Source of the DNA: Plectrocnemia conspersa
Taxonomy: Eukaryota; Arthropoda; Insecta; Trichoptera; Polycentropodidae
Length of the DNA: 64,000 bases
Direction of reading: 5' to 3'
Assembly (NCBI GenBank): GCA_009617715.1
Contig: VTFK01000021.1
Coordinates: 806,001-870,000, forward strand
Shown: positions 1 through 10,255 of the stretch, one piece after another
Layout of the letters: each line of letters starts with the position of its first letter
How positions within the stretch are numbered: the first letter of the stretch is position 1
Notes under the pieces: generated by a model
Told to the model about the DNA's origin: nothing
The model's input: only the letters and a program-made list of their open reading frames with translations
The model's database searches: none
Position numbers and translations under genes: made by a program

Positions 1-50
1 CTTAATAATATATTTTTTATAACGTTATATAAGATAAGAAAATAGATTAG

Positions 51-1548
51 TTAACATTGAGTCTTACGAGCAGCTAGCGCCATAAATAATATACCCAAAC
101 CAGTCGCATGAGATGAACACTTATCCTTTCCCAAATACGTGCTAGATCTTTTGTTAAGTCTCTTGTGAGTTGTAATAAAATCATCCCAGCAACCGGAACG
201 TTTTTGCCAAGAAATAACCTGCTTTATCCATTCTTCTTCCATTATATTCCAATACCCACTCAACGTGCACAATATCACTAAAATTAAAATAAGTATTAAA
301 AATCTTAACAATAGATAATAAATAACACAATATAATACCTTCCTCCATAAACAAATCTCTCATCGTAACCGGAAAGTTGATTTGATCTATGAGCAAAGCG
401 TCTTCTATTATATTACAGCATAAATCTCTGGTTTTATCTTCAAATTCATGTCCTAAACACTCGTAGCATCCTTCAATTTTGCAAATAATCCAATATAGTA
501 GTCTGTTTAAAAAATAAACTTCACAATATACTGTTATCTAAAGACTGTACATTAAATGTTTTGAGTGCAATAAATAAAAAGAGACGTTCAACAAAACATT
601 GTGATTTGAGAATTACTCTTATCAATTATCTAATTACATGTATTTTTATGTGCTGATTTCAAATCTGTTTAGTTTAATTTTTATATAGAACAAGCATGTT
701 TATGTTTATTAGTAACGATTACTAAATTAAAAAAATAAATATTAGTAAAACATATATTAATTAATATATAAATATGTATTAACTTATGCGTCACTGAATA
801 TCCGTATGACCTTCCAACGGACATTATATAACGACATCTTCTAGTAGAACATGGAACTCCATCTCGTCTGTTATCATATAACTCAGATAAGCACATATCT
901 GCATATAATAGTTATGATTTATATATTTTAAATATGCCAATTAATAACAATAAAAACTCACCAAAGGTTTGCTCATTCGGTAATGTTTTAGTTAGCAACA
1001 ACAAGTCTATTATGGAATCAGTTTTAGGTGTAAATCTATCACCAAGCTCACATTTTAATGTCAAATTATCTGTAGGAAATTCACTCCACTTTTGAGCATT
1101 CAAAATATTATCTGCAACTGTTATATATATGTAAAATATTTAGTAATAGAAATGTATAGATTGACATACTGTTTTTAGTATAAGAATTGCTATCAATGTG
1201 CGTCATCCAGTTTGTATTCTTCAATATATCTTCAGTAGTTTGACGAGAGTCTCCGATAAGTTCAGAATCTTTTATTTTGCTCAGTTGAACTATAAATAAA
1301 AATAAATATACGTATATTGCTAGAACATGAAATCATTAATCGTAATTTGTATTACCATATGTCAGTAGAATAGCAAAATATATATCAATATTCAAATCTT
1401 CAACGCTATTATTAACATATTTTAAACCTTTCTGCATTCCGTCGAGGGACGATTGATATATTAAAGATGATCCATCGTCACATTTCAAGCAATAACATTG
1501 ATTTATTATTAGCGTTAGAAAGTAAAGTAATAAGAATCGCTGTTCCAT
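51..1548 (-). CDS. C16orf89/DUF4735-family secreted protein, complete, 6 exons
   Basis: Six exons read on the minus strand: 1548-1356, 1289-1170, 1117-962, 898-784, 502-339 and 277-51. All junctions are GT/AG with matching phases, giving 975 nt (324 residues). The protein opens with a hydrophobic signal peptide ending near NQCYC, so it should enter the secretory pathway. Recognition rests on the conserved C-terminal half: a CLSELYD segment, a paired-cysteine block (CKIEGCYEC), RDLFMEE, the ISWQKRSGCW motif and the terminal KCSSHATGLG. These line up with the vertebrate UPF0764/C16orf89 protein (similar RDIFME, LSWQK and GCSSH motifs, about 360-400 residues), whose biochemical role is not established. 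The start is the first ATG before the signal peptide. The gene lies in copy 1 of a tandem duplication; copy 2 is a truncated relic at 8257-8707. Confidence 0.85.
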
Positions 1549-2439
1549 CTTGGAACAAACCTAGAACCTGAATAAACGAACGTGAAACATTCACATCCCT
1601 TTTTATGGAAGATCCCCGACTCTAAAATACAACAATTCTCAGTAAGGATACATTTCCAATTTGTATTTGCCAAAGGCGTTTTGTTTCATTCTTTCAGTGA
1701 ACGATTCTCAACATCTTATAATAAATATTTATCACATTTATAATAATAAAGTTGTTTTGATTAACCTATATAATTAATGAGAATAATGATAAGCATATTA
1801 ATTTTAAAACAATAGGAATTAATTTAATGTATTATATAAAATTAAAACGCTCTATGTAAGAAGAAGGCATAGTAGCTTAAAATGTCCGCAGCTTTTGCGA
1901 CTTGCGACGAATTCGCTTATTCTGTCTATTATTTTTTTTAGTAGAGAAGGGATGAAATCCATGGATGAATGAAAATTAAGTATGGTGATGCATGTCTGTC
2001 ACTCTAGCAAGTGTACGAATGGAATAGACAGATTCAAAACGGTATAAGACTGACATATATCACTCACGTCATCGTGAAATTGAATCGCAATGAAGCAATG
2101 GGAAAAAAATCATAGGTTGAGGTCAAGCAAAAAGGTGCAACAGGCGCTGCGCATGGTCTAAAGGTATCTATGCACTCTCTAAGCGCTGTAAAACTTGTAT
2201 TCTACGCCTTATAAATTAAATTTATATAAGGTTTTCGTTTGACTCACTTTCATATGATATAAAAAGTAACGAGGCAAAGGTTCTTTTGATACAGAATAAT
2301 CAATATGATGTTATGCAGCAGTATGAAATAACACAAAATTGACTTGAGCCCCACACAATCAGTTGTATTTTTTGTAAAACTATTTTTCTACTTACTTACA
2401 AACGCGTGGCGCTAGAGCCTTCATCTGAAATAATCATGA

Positions 2440-3060
2440 GATACACACTTCTAATTTCAAAAGAGTAACTTCTGGGAAAATAAGTGGAAGAAAAAGTACA
2501 GACAGGTGTCACATCCCGCAAATTATTCCATAGTTTGTCTGCACTTCGATATTTCATTATATTTTAAAAATATGATAGCTATCCTTACCGATATTATTGC
2601 GGATTTCTGATATGAGAGTGTTGGTAAAAGTATATTCAACCAGAACGCTCGGTAACGATCGTTCCCACTGCAACGGCACCGGCACGGATTTATTGCTTTT
2701 GACGTGGATTTTTGACTTCTGAGAAGCGATAATTGTTTTTTGCGCCCTCCTATTAGTCAAAATTCGGTTTAGATATGCTTCATTCGTTTCTCACTTATTC
2801 TAAGTCGTAATATTGTTATAAAACATGAACACTACATAACCGAGCGTTTCAGCGTGATTTTATTGCTTTTAAGGTAGATTCTAAACAGAGACCTCCTTGA
2901 ATTTGGCATGAAAAATTAATGTCATTTATTGAAATGCTATGACTTTTAATAAAATCGGAATATTAAAAAAACAACCACTGACTGACCAACTATTGCCCCT
3001 TCCCCCCCTCCCAGAAAAACCTGAAATAACGTCCTTGAGAATAAACGAAATGAAATTAAA
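2440..3060. repeat. Dispersed repeat family A copy (two partial units)
   Basis: It shares the signature TTTTATTGCTTTTGACGTGG, the ACCGAGCG/GGAACG motif and a downstream GACTGACCAACT-like block with copies near 27540-27770, 41210-41830, 59400-59960 and 62945-63180. One unit reads on the minus strand (about 2440-2770) and one on the plus strand (about 2840-3060). The short open frame at 2557-2760 is shared with the frame at 59543-59731, so both belong to the repeat rather than to a host gene. Superfamily unknown. Confidence 0.7.
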
Positions 3061-3384
3061 TTAAATTAAAAAATGAAATCATTATGACATATATTTCCGT
3101 GCGCGGCTATTAATACATTCTTAGAACAACCAGAGTATAGCACACTTGCTAATCGTCAACATGGTCTGTATAGTCGCAAATAAAATATCTGTAACTAATA
3201 ATTGAATTACTAAGCTAATTAAAAAACTGATTCAAACATGTATTATGTTCGCTAACTACTTCTATTGTATATTGCTTTAGCTAAGAAATTTTGCATACGA
3301 TATTGCTATTTGGTAAATATAACAATTTAGACGCATTGTTTTACCAATTAAACAAAAATAACAATTAGTGCTTAATAGTGAATA

Positions 3385-3643
3385 CAGTGGCGTAGCTAGG
3401 GCATGTGCCGCCCAGGGCGATCCTTAAAATTGCCGCCCCCCCCCCATACATTTTTTGTAGGGTCATAAAATCAGCATTTCTTAAAATAATAAATTGGTTA
3501 TTATTAAGCGCTTGTTATTCGTAAATGTATATAAGTAACCAATAAGAACCACAGTAGACGATCCCATCGCGAATATGCCGCCTCCAAGCAAGTGCCGCCC
3601 GGGGCGGCCCGCCCCCTCCGCCCCCCCCATAGCTACGCCACTG
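3385..3643. mobile_element. Non-autonomous hAT-type MITE with intact target-site duplication
   Basis: A 259-bp element bounded by inverted ends CAGTGGCGTAGCTAGGG and CATAGCTACGCCACTG. It is flanked on both sides by the identical 8-bp direct repeat AGTGAATA (3377-3384 and 3644-3651). Eight-base target duplication plus CAG..CTG ends is the hallmark of hAT elements. The inside holds C/G tracts and no coding frame. It is a relatively young insertion, because the flanking duplication is still perfect. Confidence 0.85.
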
Positions 3644-3651
3644 AGTGAATA

Positions 3652-5470
3652 TTAATCATTTTCAAAGTTAGAGCTTTAATATTGACTGCTTTGTAACATT
3701 AATCCACTTATGTATTAGATTATGCAACGTAATTAAGTTATGCGTCAAAACATTGCTACCAAATGTAAATAAGACCACAATTTTAATTAGCGAAAATACC
3801 GACTGACGTGCCTTTTAACTTTAAAAGATTTTCAATAAGACTTATTTTCGCAATGATTATAAATACATCTTAAAGTTGTAGAAATAAATTTACTTTCTAT
3901 GGTCAATGTTTTAATTGTTTTGAAGTATAATAAAAATAATTTATGAAATTACGAGTCCAAACAATAACGGTTCGGAAGAGAGAGAGAATTATTATTGTTT
4001 ATCATTTATCACAAAAAAAAATATTACTTTATATCTAAAAGTTACAACAGAGGTAAATATTTTATTTAAAAACATTTGAGAGCTGCAGTTTCTTTGAGGT
4101 GGATGTGGAGACAAGAAAATTAAGAATTACGAGGTAATTTATCAAGATGGATCAGGCTGATCCCTTATCTCGCGTCTACCTTAATCCTGACCACAAGCGT
4201 AAACTCTCATCATAAAAGAAAGCCAATTTAAACATTATATATCTAATGCCCGCAGCATAATCTATTTTGAGCGGCACAATCAATACTTTCAATGTACAAT
4301 ATTCTAAAAATGTCTTACAGCTTGTTTTAGCTTAATCAAATATGTTTCATCGATAATTTATTATTTCATTACTAATAAATAATCGAGAAATATGGAGAGT
4401 GAAAATCTAAGAATAGCTTTATTGATAAGTTAGTTTCTCTGACGTAGGCTTAATAGACGTAATTTTCAATCAAACTAATTAATAGGTACGTCACGTTTCA
4501 ATTACACAGTTTGATTAATTAATCGATAACTCAAAAAGTAATCATATTTGCTTGATTAAAGCTTGTATTTAGACTCATTTGAAAGGTTTATGTTTAAATA
4601 ATTTTCGACAGGAGAATTATGGAAAAAAATACAAAACACTCTGGCCTTTATGGTATTTTAAAATAATTATTTAAATTTTCACCAGACATACTATTTGTAA
4701 AATATAAAATGCTGCAAACGTTGAGAATAGAACGGACGACATATGTGTGAATTATGCAAACATAAAATATTTTTAAAATGCACTCATGTTTGTATTTCAT
4801 TTTTAAAAGGATAATGAAAATTTTTCACATATGTTCGCTAGTGAAACGCGAAGTGGTGCAAGCGTGAAGACGTTCGATCGATTGTTACCATTTTGATAAT
4901 GAAAACTCTGATTCATTATTATATTTTTGCAAGAATTTTTATTCGTTAAAACTCGCAATTAGTTTTGGGGTGGAAGCCACGTCTACACTTAGCGAGTTTT
5001 ATCTCGCGAAAGAATTGCGCAAGTAGTTGTGCGCAATGTAAACGCAACTGTATATGTAGTTCTGTAGTGATCTCGCTGAAGATTTAAATGCGACTGACCG
5101 GTTAAAAGTATTTAATAATTGAATGATGTTAAACCCTTTTTATGACGCAAAAAATTTGCACGATCCGGTGATGTAGACTCAGTGTACATCTAAAAATTTG
5201 GGGGGAAAATAGTGATTTAAAATTGAAAAAACACGAGTATTATTATAAAACAATCATTATAATAATAGGCAATATTATAATACAAGTACTGAAAGCAAAT
5301 AAATGCATGGGACATCAATGCAGAAATTGAACATACCAAATATTTATACGCGAACATCACTCACCTGCGTAGCAAAAATTCGACTGGCAACACTGAATTG
5401 ATTTTGCCAAAAGAATATTTATTTTTGTTTCTTTCGATAATTACTCATGTTTTGTAATTTTCTAATTTAA
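3652..5470. other. Non-coding spacer in duplication copy 1
   Basis: A+T-rich sequence without a supportable gene. Part of it (about 4245-4690) is repeated at 10320-10740 in duplication copy 2. The stretch from about 4770 to 5740 has no counterpart there. Confidence 0.6.
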
Positions 5471-6255
5471 TTAAAGTGCCCAGTCGTCCCCCTTTTTGTC
5501 CTTCTTCGTCCTCCTCGAATAAAAATTTCCGAAATGACCTTTTTATTTTTAGTGTTCTTATTCAAAATCTGGTCTGAGCAACTAGATGTCCTTTTCAAAA
5601 ATGTTGTCCTTTTGTCCTTCTTGAACAAAAACATCCGATGTCATCTTTCTTAGCTCCCGCAGCATCCCTAAATAAACAAAAAATCCGAAACTACCTTTTT
5701 TTAAGCTCCCGTAGCAATTTGTCATCCTTTGTCCTCCTTGAACAAACATTTCCGTGATGACCTTTTCTTTAACTCCCGCAGTAATTTATCCTCCTCGAAA
5801 AAAATTTCCGAGATTGCCTTTTTATTTTTAGTGTCCTGCTTTGATATTTTCAAAATCTGTTCACCTTATCTTAATTTAATATATGTTTCTCGCGGTGGAA
5901 TACCTAAAACAATGAACATTTTATACGACGTATTTATCGAGATTTTTTTATTATTTTTTTTTTTTTTTAGATTAAATTAAGACCATCGTGGCCTAACAGG
6001 TTACCCCAATGCGCCACGATGGTCGAAATTCATATAATAAGATGTCACGTACACTTGGTCTACATCACAGTAAATGAAAGGTTAGGTTAACCTATTGAGT
6101 TTGATTAAGGTGATAAATTTTATCCTCCTTGAACAAAAAATTTTGAAATGACCCTTTTTTAGCTCCCGCAGTAATTTATCCTCCTTAGACAAGCAATTTC
6201 AATATCTCATTAAAAAAATTTTAGTGCCCTTTAATATTTTCAAAACTTAGTCTGA
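5471..6255 (+). repeat. Dispersed GGTGACC-family repeat, internally tandem
   Basis: Built of degenerate units alternating GTCCTCCTTGAACAAA, TTTCCG.GATGACC and TTTAGCTCCCGCAGCAAT. The same units recur at 12400-12835, 32796-33118 and, on the opposite strand, 45074-45285. The better-preserved copies end in inverted AAGGTGACCAG / CTGGTCACC termini, so this is probably a decayed or nested non-autonomous DNA transposon. A SINE-like insertion (5944-6025) interrupts it. Confidence 0.65.
5944..6025 (-). mobile_element. Short SINE-like insertion with poly(A) tail
   Basis: On the minus strand a 12-bp inverted pair (GACCATCGTGGC ... GCCACGATGGTC) encloses an A-box-like TGGCGCATTGGGGTAAC. A T-rich linker and then a run of about 16 A (poly-T on the plus strand) follow. 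Duplication copy 2 at about 12597-12612 reads straight through with GAGATATTAATATAAG, which looks like the empty site. Short imperfect flanking repeats (GAGATT / GAAATT) fit a target-site duplication. Too short for a full tRNA-derived SINE. Confidence 0.55.
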
Positions 6256-6376
6256 AGTACATTAAAATGAAATTATTAAACACTTCATAAACATCCAGTA
6301 GTACGCATCTCGCATAATCGCAAAACAACGATCTACACATTCTGTTAGTGACAGGAGGAGAATACGCCGTCTTTGC

Positions 6377-7544
6377 ATGATGGAGATCTCATTCAAAGGA
6401 AAAAACATCATAGTGACAGGAGCAGGCAGAGGTATGACGCGAGTACCTTTATACCCTAAGACGTAAACAAGTTTATTTTTAACAATCAACATAACCATAA
6501 AGCATAACCTTGTATAACGACCCTCGATAACGTGACACAAACGTGAATTCTAATAATAAATTTATCACCAACAGGAATTGGTAAAGCAATTTCATTGGGC
6601 CTAGCAAAATGCGGTGCCAACGTTATAGCTTTATCCAAAACTCAAGCTAATCTAATCGAATTGAAGAAAGAGGATCCTAGGATTGAGATTGTATGTGTGG
6701 ATCTATCCAACTGGGAAGAGACTAGAAATGTGATTCAAAAAGTAACAAAAGCTAGAAAGATACACGGTCTTGTTAACAATGCAGCTATTGCTATATTGAC
6801 ATCGTTCTTGGATGTTAAACAAGAAGATTATGATGCGTTAGTATATTTTTATAATTTGAATTTTGAAGTATATGATATTAATGTTGTGAGTTTGTAGCAT
6901 CATGAACGTGAACGTTAAATCGGTTTTTAATGTGAGCCAAATCGTCGCTCAGAACATGGTCAACTGTAAGACAAAAGGAGCTATAGTCAACATATCATCG
7001 CAAGCTTCAAAGGTATGATTATGTTAAGAGTATAAAAACAAAGGCAACTCTATCAATACATTAAAAATTGTTACTACCAAGTAGAAGCCTTTTCCGATTT
7101 GCACCAATTATCTGTTCCATGTCTCCATATTTAATTCTGCCTTTATTTTGGTCATAAAATTTTAGGCAGCTCTCACCGATCATGCCATATATTGTGCAAG
7201 CAAAGGAGCTTTGGATGCCATGACTCGAGTCATGGCTTTGGAACTTGGACCTCGCGGTATCCGCGTGAATTGCGTTAACCCGACGGTGATCATGACTGAG
7301 ATGGGACGATTAGGATGGGCAGATCCGGCTCGAGCTGAACCAATGATTCAAAAGATTCCTTTGAGGAGGTAAGTGACTTCCAGATAAATCTAAACATAAA
7401 TTCAGCTCTACATAAAAAATAATCAATTACAGATTTGGCGAAGTATCCGAAGTAGTGGACGGTGTATTATTTTTACTCAGCGATCGCGCATCGATGATAA
7501 CTGGTGCAACTCTACCCATTGATGGAGGATTTTTGGCATGTTAA
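6377..7544 (+). CDS. DCXR: Dicarbonyl/L-xylulose reductase-like short-chain dehydrogenase (DCXR), complete
   Basis: Five exons: 6377-6431, 6575-6836, 6898-7012, 7166-7368 and 7433-7544, totalling 747 nt (248 residues; the human enzyme has 244). Family hallmarks in order: TGAGRGIG cofactor-binding glycine motif across the exon 1/2 junction, NNAA, the catalytic serine region NISSQAS, the active-site YCASK (Tyr-x-x-x-Lys), [10 protein letters not shown], and a C-terminus DGGFLAC close to the human enzyme's end. DCXR is an NADPH-dependent reductase of L-xylulose and alpha-dicarbonyl compounds in the cytosol. The very short second intron (61 nt) uses donor GTTAGT after GATGC, which restores the DAIMNVNVK junction. 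Two adjacent ATGs (6377, 6380) are possible starts. The second copy at 12957-14162 appears broken, so this is probably the functional paralogue. Confidence 0.9.
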
Positions 7545-8256
7545 CATGGAATTTGGATCGGAATTTAAAAAATAACTCCATAATATATATAACAAACGTT
7601 CCTGTATTTTGAGTTAAAATTATGTAGGACCTTATAGACAAAAATCATATTAGGGCCATCACGACACATTTTGTAGATTTTAAATGTCTGACATCAAAAA
7701 AGAATATAAAGCTGATCGTCATCAAAATATCTATTACAAATCAAAAAACATAAGTGTCACAACGGCTTAATATGTATCATAATCTACGTACATACAAATA
7801 ATACGACCAATGAAACGTGATGAATACAAATCTAAAACAATATAAGTTTTTTTTATTAAGTCCTTGATCTTCCTAACAATCCAACGAAGATATATGTATA
7901 CACATACATACATACACGCACACGTATACATATATATCCAATCATCATCGCACCTTAGAGTAATGTTTTCATTAAAATAATTTTCTATTACACAGGTTAA
8001 ATCATAGACATATTAGTAGACAACCGCTGAAATGAACATGTAATGATGATGGTGACGACATTATATCAAAATATATATAACATATATAATAACCGGTAAA
8101 AAAAGTTCAGTGATATGTTCATTTGTAGATCATTAATCCTACCATAGATCTATGCGGATCGCATGTCCTTATATCCCACTCACTTTCTTCATTTACATAT
8201 ATGATAATATAAATCGATTCAAATTGTGATGTATATAAGATAAGAAAATAGACGAG
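7545..8256. other. DCXR 3' flank and duplication junction
   Basis: About 600 bp after the stop codon is nearly identical to 14163-14785, so it belongs to the duplicated unit. It includes a TATG/TACA-rich microsatellite near 7885-7935. Similarity to copy 2 stops near 8153. The DUF4735 relic of copy 2 begins just after 8226, so the junction between copies lies at about 8153-8226. Confidence 0.65.
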
Positions 8257-8707
8257 TTAACATTGAGCATTTCGAGCAGCTAGTGCCATAAATAATATAC
8301 CCAAACCGGTTGCATAAGATGAACACTTATCGTTCCCCAAGTACGTGCTAGATCTTTTGTTAAGTCTCTTGTAAGTTGTAATAAGATCATCCCAGCAACC
8401 GGAACGTTTTTGCCAAGAAATAACCTGCTTAACCATTCTTCTTCTATTGTATTCCAATACCCACTCAACGTGCACAATATTACTAAAATTAAAATAAGTA
8501 TTAAAAACCTTAACAATACATAATAAATAACACAATATAATACCTTCCTCCATAAACAAATCTCTCGTCGTAACCGGAAAGTAGATTTGATCTATGAGCA
8601 AAGCGGCTTCTATTATATTACAGCATAAATCTCTGGTTTTATCTTCAAATTCATATCCTAAACACTTGTCACATCCTTCAATTTTGCAAATAATCCAATA
8701 TAGTAGT
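8257..8707 (-). pseudogene. Truncated, frameshifted duplicate of the DUF4735 gene
   Basis: Only the equivalents of exons 5 (8707-8544) and 6 (8482-8257) of the 51-1548 gene remain. Exons 1-4, including the signal peptide, are missing: the sequence jumps near 9255-9262 from the counterpart of about 785 to that of about 1738. Exon 6 lost one base just after the EEEW codons (GAATGGATAAAGC in copy 1, GAATGGTTAAGC here), so the WQKRSGCW and KCSSYATG motifs continue in another frame. With no start and a frameshift it should not make the family protein. The acceptor/donor dinucleotides of its one intron persist. Confidence 0.85.
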
Positions 8708-8747
8708 CTGTTTCAAAATTAACTTCAAAATATATTGCTATCTAAAG

Positions 8748-9025
8748 ACAAAACAATTTTATATTTTTAGTTTTAATACCACATATGTACGACCTAGCTC
8801 GATTATAATTAATCACCACGATATTCATCCGTGAGATTAGGAAATCAAGGTAAACCAAATCTGTGACGATTGATCGGAATTATTATTATATAATAATAAG
8901 TAATTCTGATCTCCCAGACACGATAAAAATTTAAAAACATAAGGTTCGTACGGGATTCAAACCCAGATCTTTTAGGTCATTGTCAGAAACTTATACCGCT
9001 CGTCTATAGTACTGGTCAATAACAA
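8748..9025 (-). mobile_element. tRNA-derived SINE-like insertion
   Basis: This sequence is absent from the matching site of duplication copy 1 (near 545). On the minus strand it carries a B-box-like GGGTTTGAATCCCGTACG. A related segment (gattcaaacccaggttttt...aggt) occurs at about 32740-32795. The combination of a recent insertion, a pol III box and dispersed copies suggests a SINE. I do not see a clear A-box or poly(A) tail. Confidence 0.45.
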
Positions 9026-9596
9026 TAACTGTTTTGTGTGCATTAAATAAAAAGAGTTGTTCAACTAAGCATTGTGATTTGAGAATTACTTATCAATTAT
9101 CTAATTACATGTATTTTTATGTGCTGATTTAAATCTGTTTAATTAAATTTTTTTATAGAACAAGTATACTTATGTTTATTAGTAGCGATTAATAATATTG
9201 GTAAAACCTATGTATAAAAAGCACAAAATTAATTAATATAAAATATCTATTAACCTACTAACACATTTATAATAAAAAACTTGTTTTGATTAAGTTAATG
9301 AGAATAATATGATAAGCATATTAATTATAATAACAGTAATAAATTTATTCCACTGTGAAAATAAAAACAAAAATATATATAATAGGAGTTATTTGAAAGT
9401 ATGCTATAAAATTAAAACGCTCCACAAGAATCAATATAGTAGCTTAAAATGGCCGCCGCTTTTGCGACATGCGATAAATTCACTTATTATGTCAATTATT
9501 TTTTAGTAGAGAAGAGATAAAATCCATGGATAAATGAAAATTAAGTATGGTGATGCATGTTTATCACTCTAAAAAGTGTACAAATGGACTAGACCA

Positions 9597-10255
9597 GGTG
9601 TGAGGAACTTTTCTATTTCTGAGGGCCGCATTCATTTATCTGATTCAACATAGGCCACACTCAAGAAAACGTCGACATCCCCCCCTCTCTCTAAATAAAT
9701 ATTTTTAATCCAATATAATTTATTTTTATCTCAATTTTTTTAAACTCCCTCTCAGTCATCCAGTTACATATCTACAAAAAACATACATAATAAATTACAA
9801 GTAACTTCATTAAAAGTATTTGTTAATGTTACAATTTACTAACCTTTAATGGCTGATTTGTGTCTATTTGGTTCAAGCAAAGATGTTCGCAGTTTTAGTT
9901 GATCTTCTAAATGTGTGTCAGTTATTTGTGATTGTAATCGTGTCTTTATTGAAAATGAAGATTGTATGAATATGAAAATTCACAGCAGTAACTTGCTGAG
10001 AAGCAAGAAAGCATATATGAGTATATTTCGACTGTCGAACATTACGCTCTTTTTCCAAAAGCTTACATTCTTTGATCAAAGGAAATTGAATTATTAAATT
10101 GTGTATTCATTTTATTCATTAAAAAAAATAAATTCTGGCGTCTTTTCTATTATTAAATATTGAAAAAAAAAAAATTTTTAAATTTACAATTTTCTATTAT
10201 TAAATTTCGTTAATTTATTTTAAATATTTTTCATATATTATTTAGCTTTTGTGGA
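9597..10255. mobile_element. hAT-like remnant (non-autonomous or decayed)
   Basis: It starts with CAGGTGTGAGGAACTTTT followed by CTGAGGGCCGCATT, a terminal style seen in several animal hAT elements. The related string GCGTGGCCCTCAACAA occurs inverted near 11275. Internal frames are short and interrupted. The far terminus cannot be placed confidently. Confidence 0.4.

Larger units (their letters stand above)
1..8153. repeat. Tandem segmental duplication, copy 1
   Basis: This block carries the complete DUF4735 gene and the complete DCXR-like gene. Matching stretches recur downstream in the same order and orientation: 1-785 with 8226-9255, 1738-2030 with 9265-9590, 4245-4770 with 10320-12400 (copy 2 interrupted), and 5740-8153 with 12400-14785. 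The offset varies between about 6.1 and 7.5 kb because each copy gained or lost sequence. The window begins inside the unit, so its left edge is not seen. Confidence 0.85.

Noticed and set aside
7885..7935. TATG/TACA tandem run as a regulatory or array element
   Set aside because: Simple microsatellite, duplicated at 14512-14558 with the whole segment; no spacer-repeat structure.
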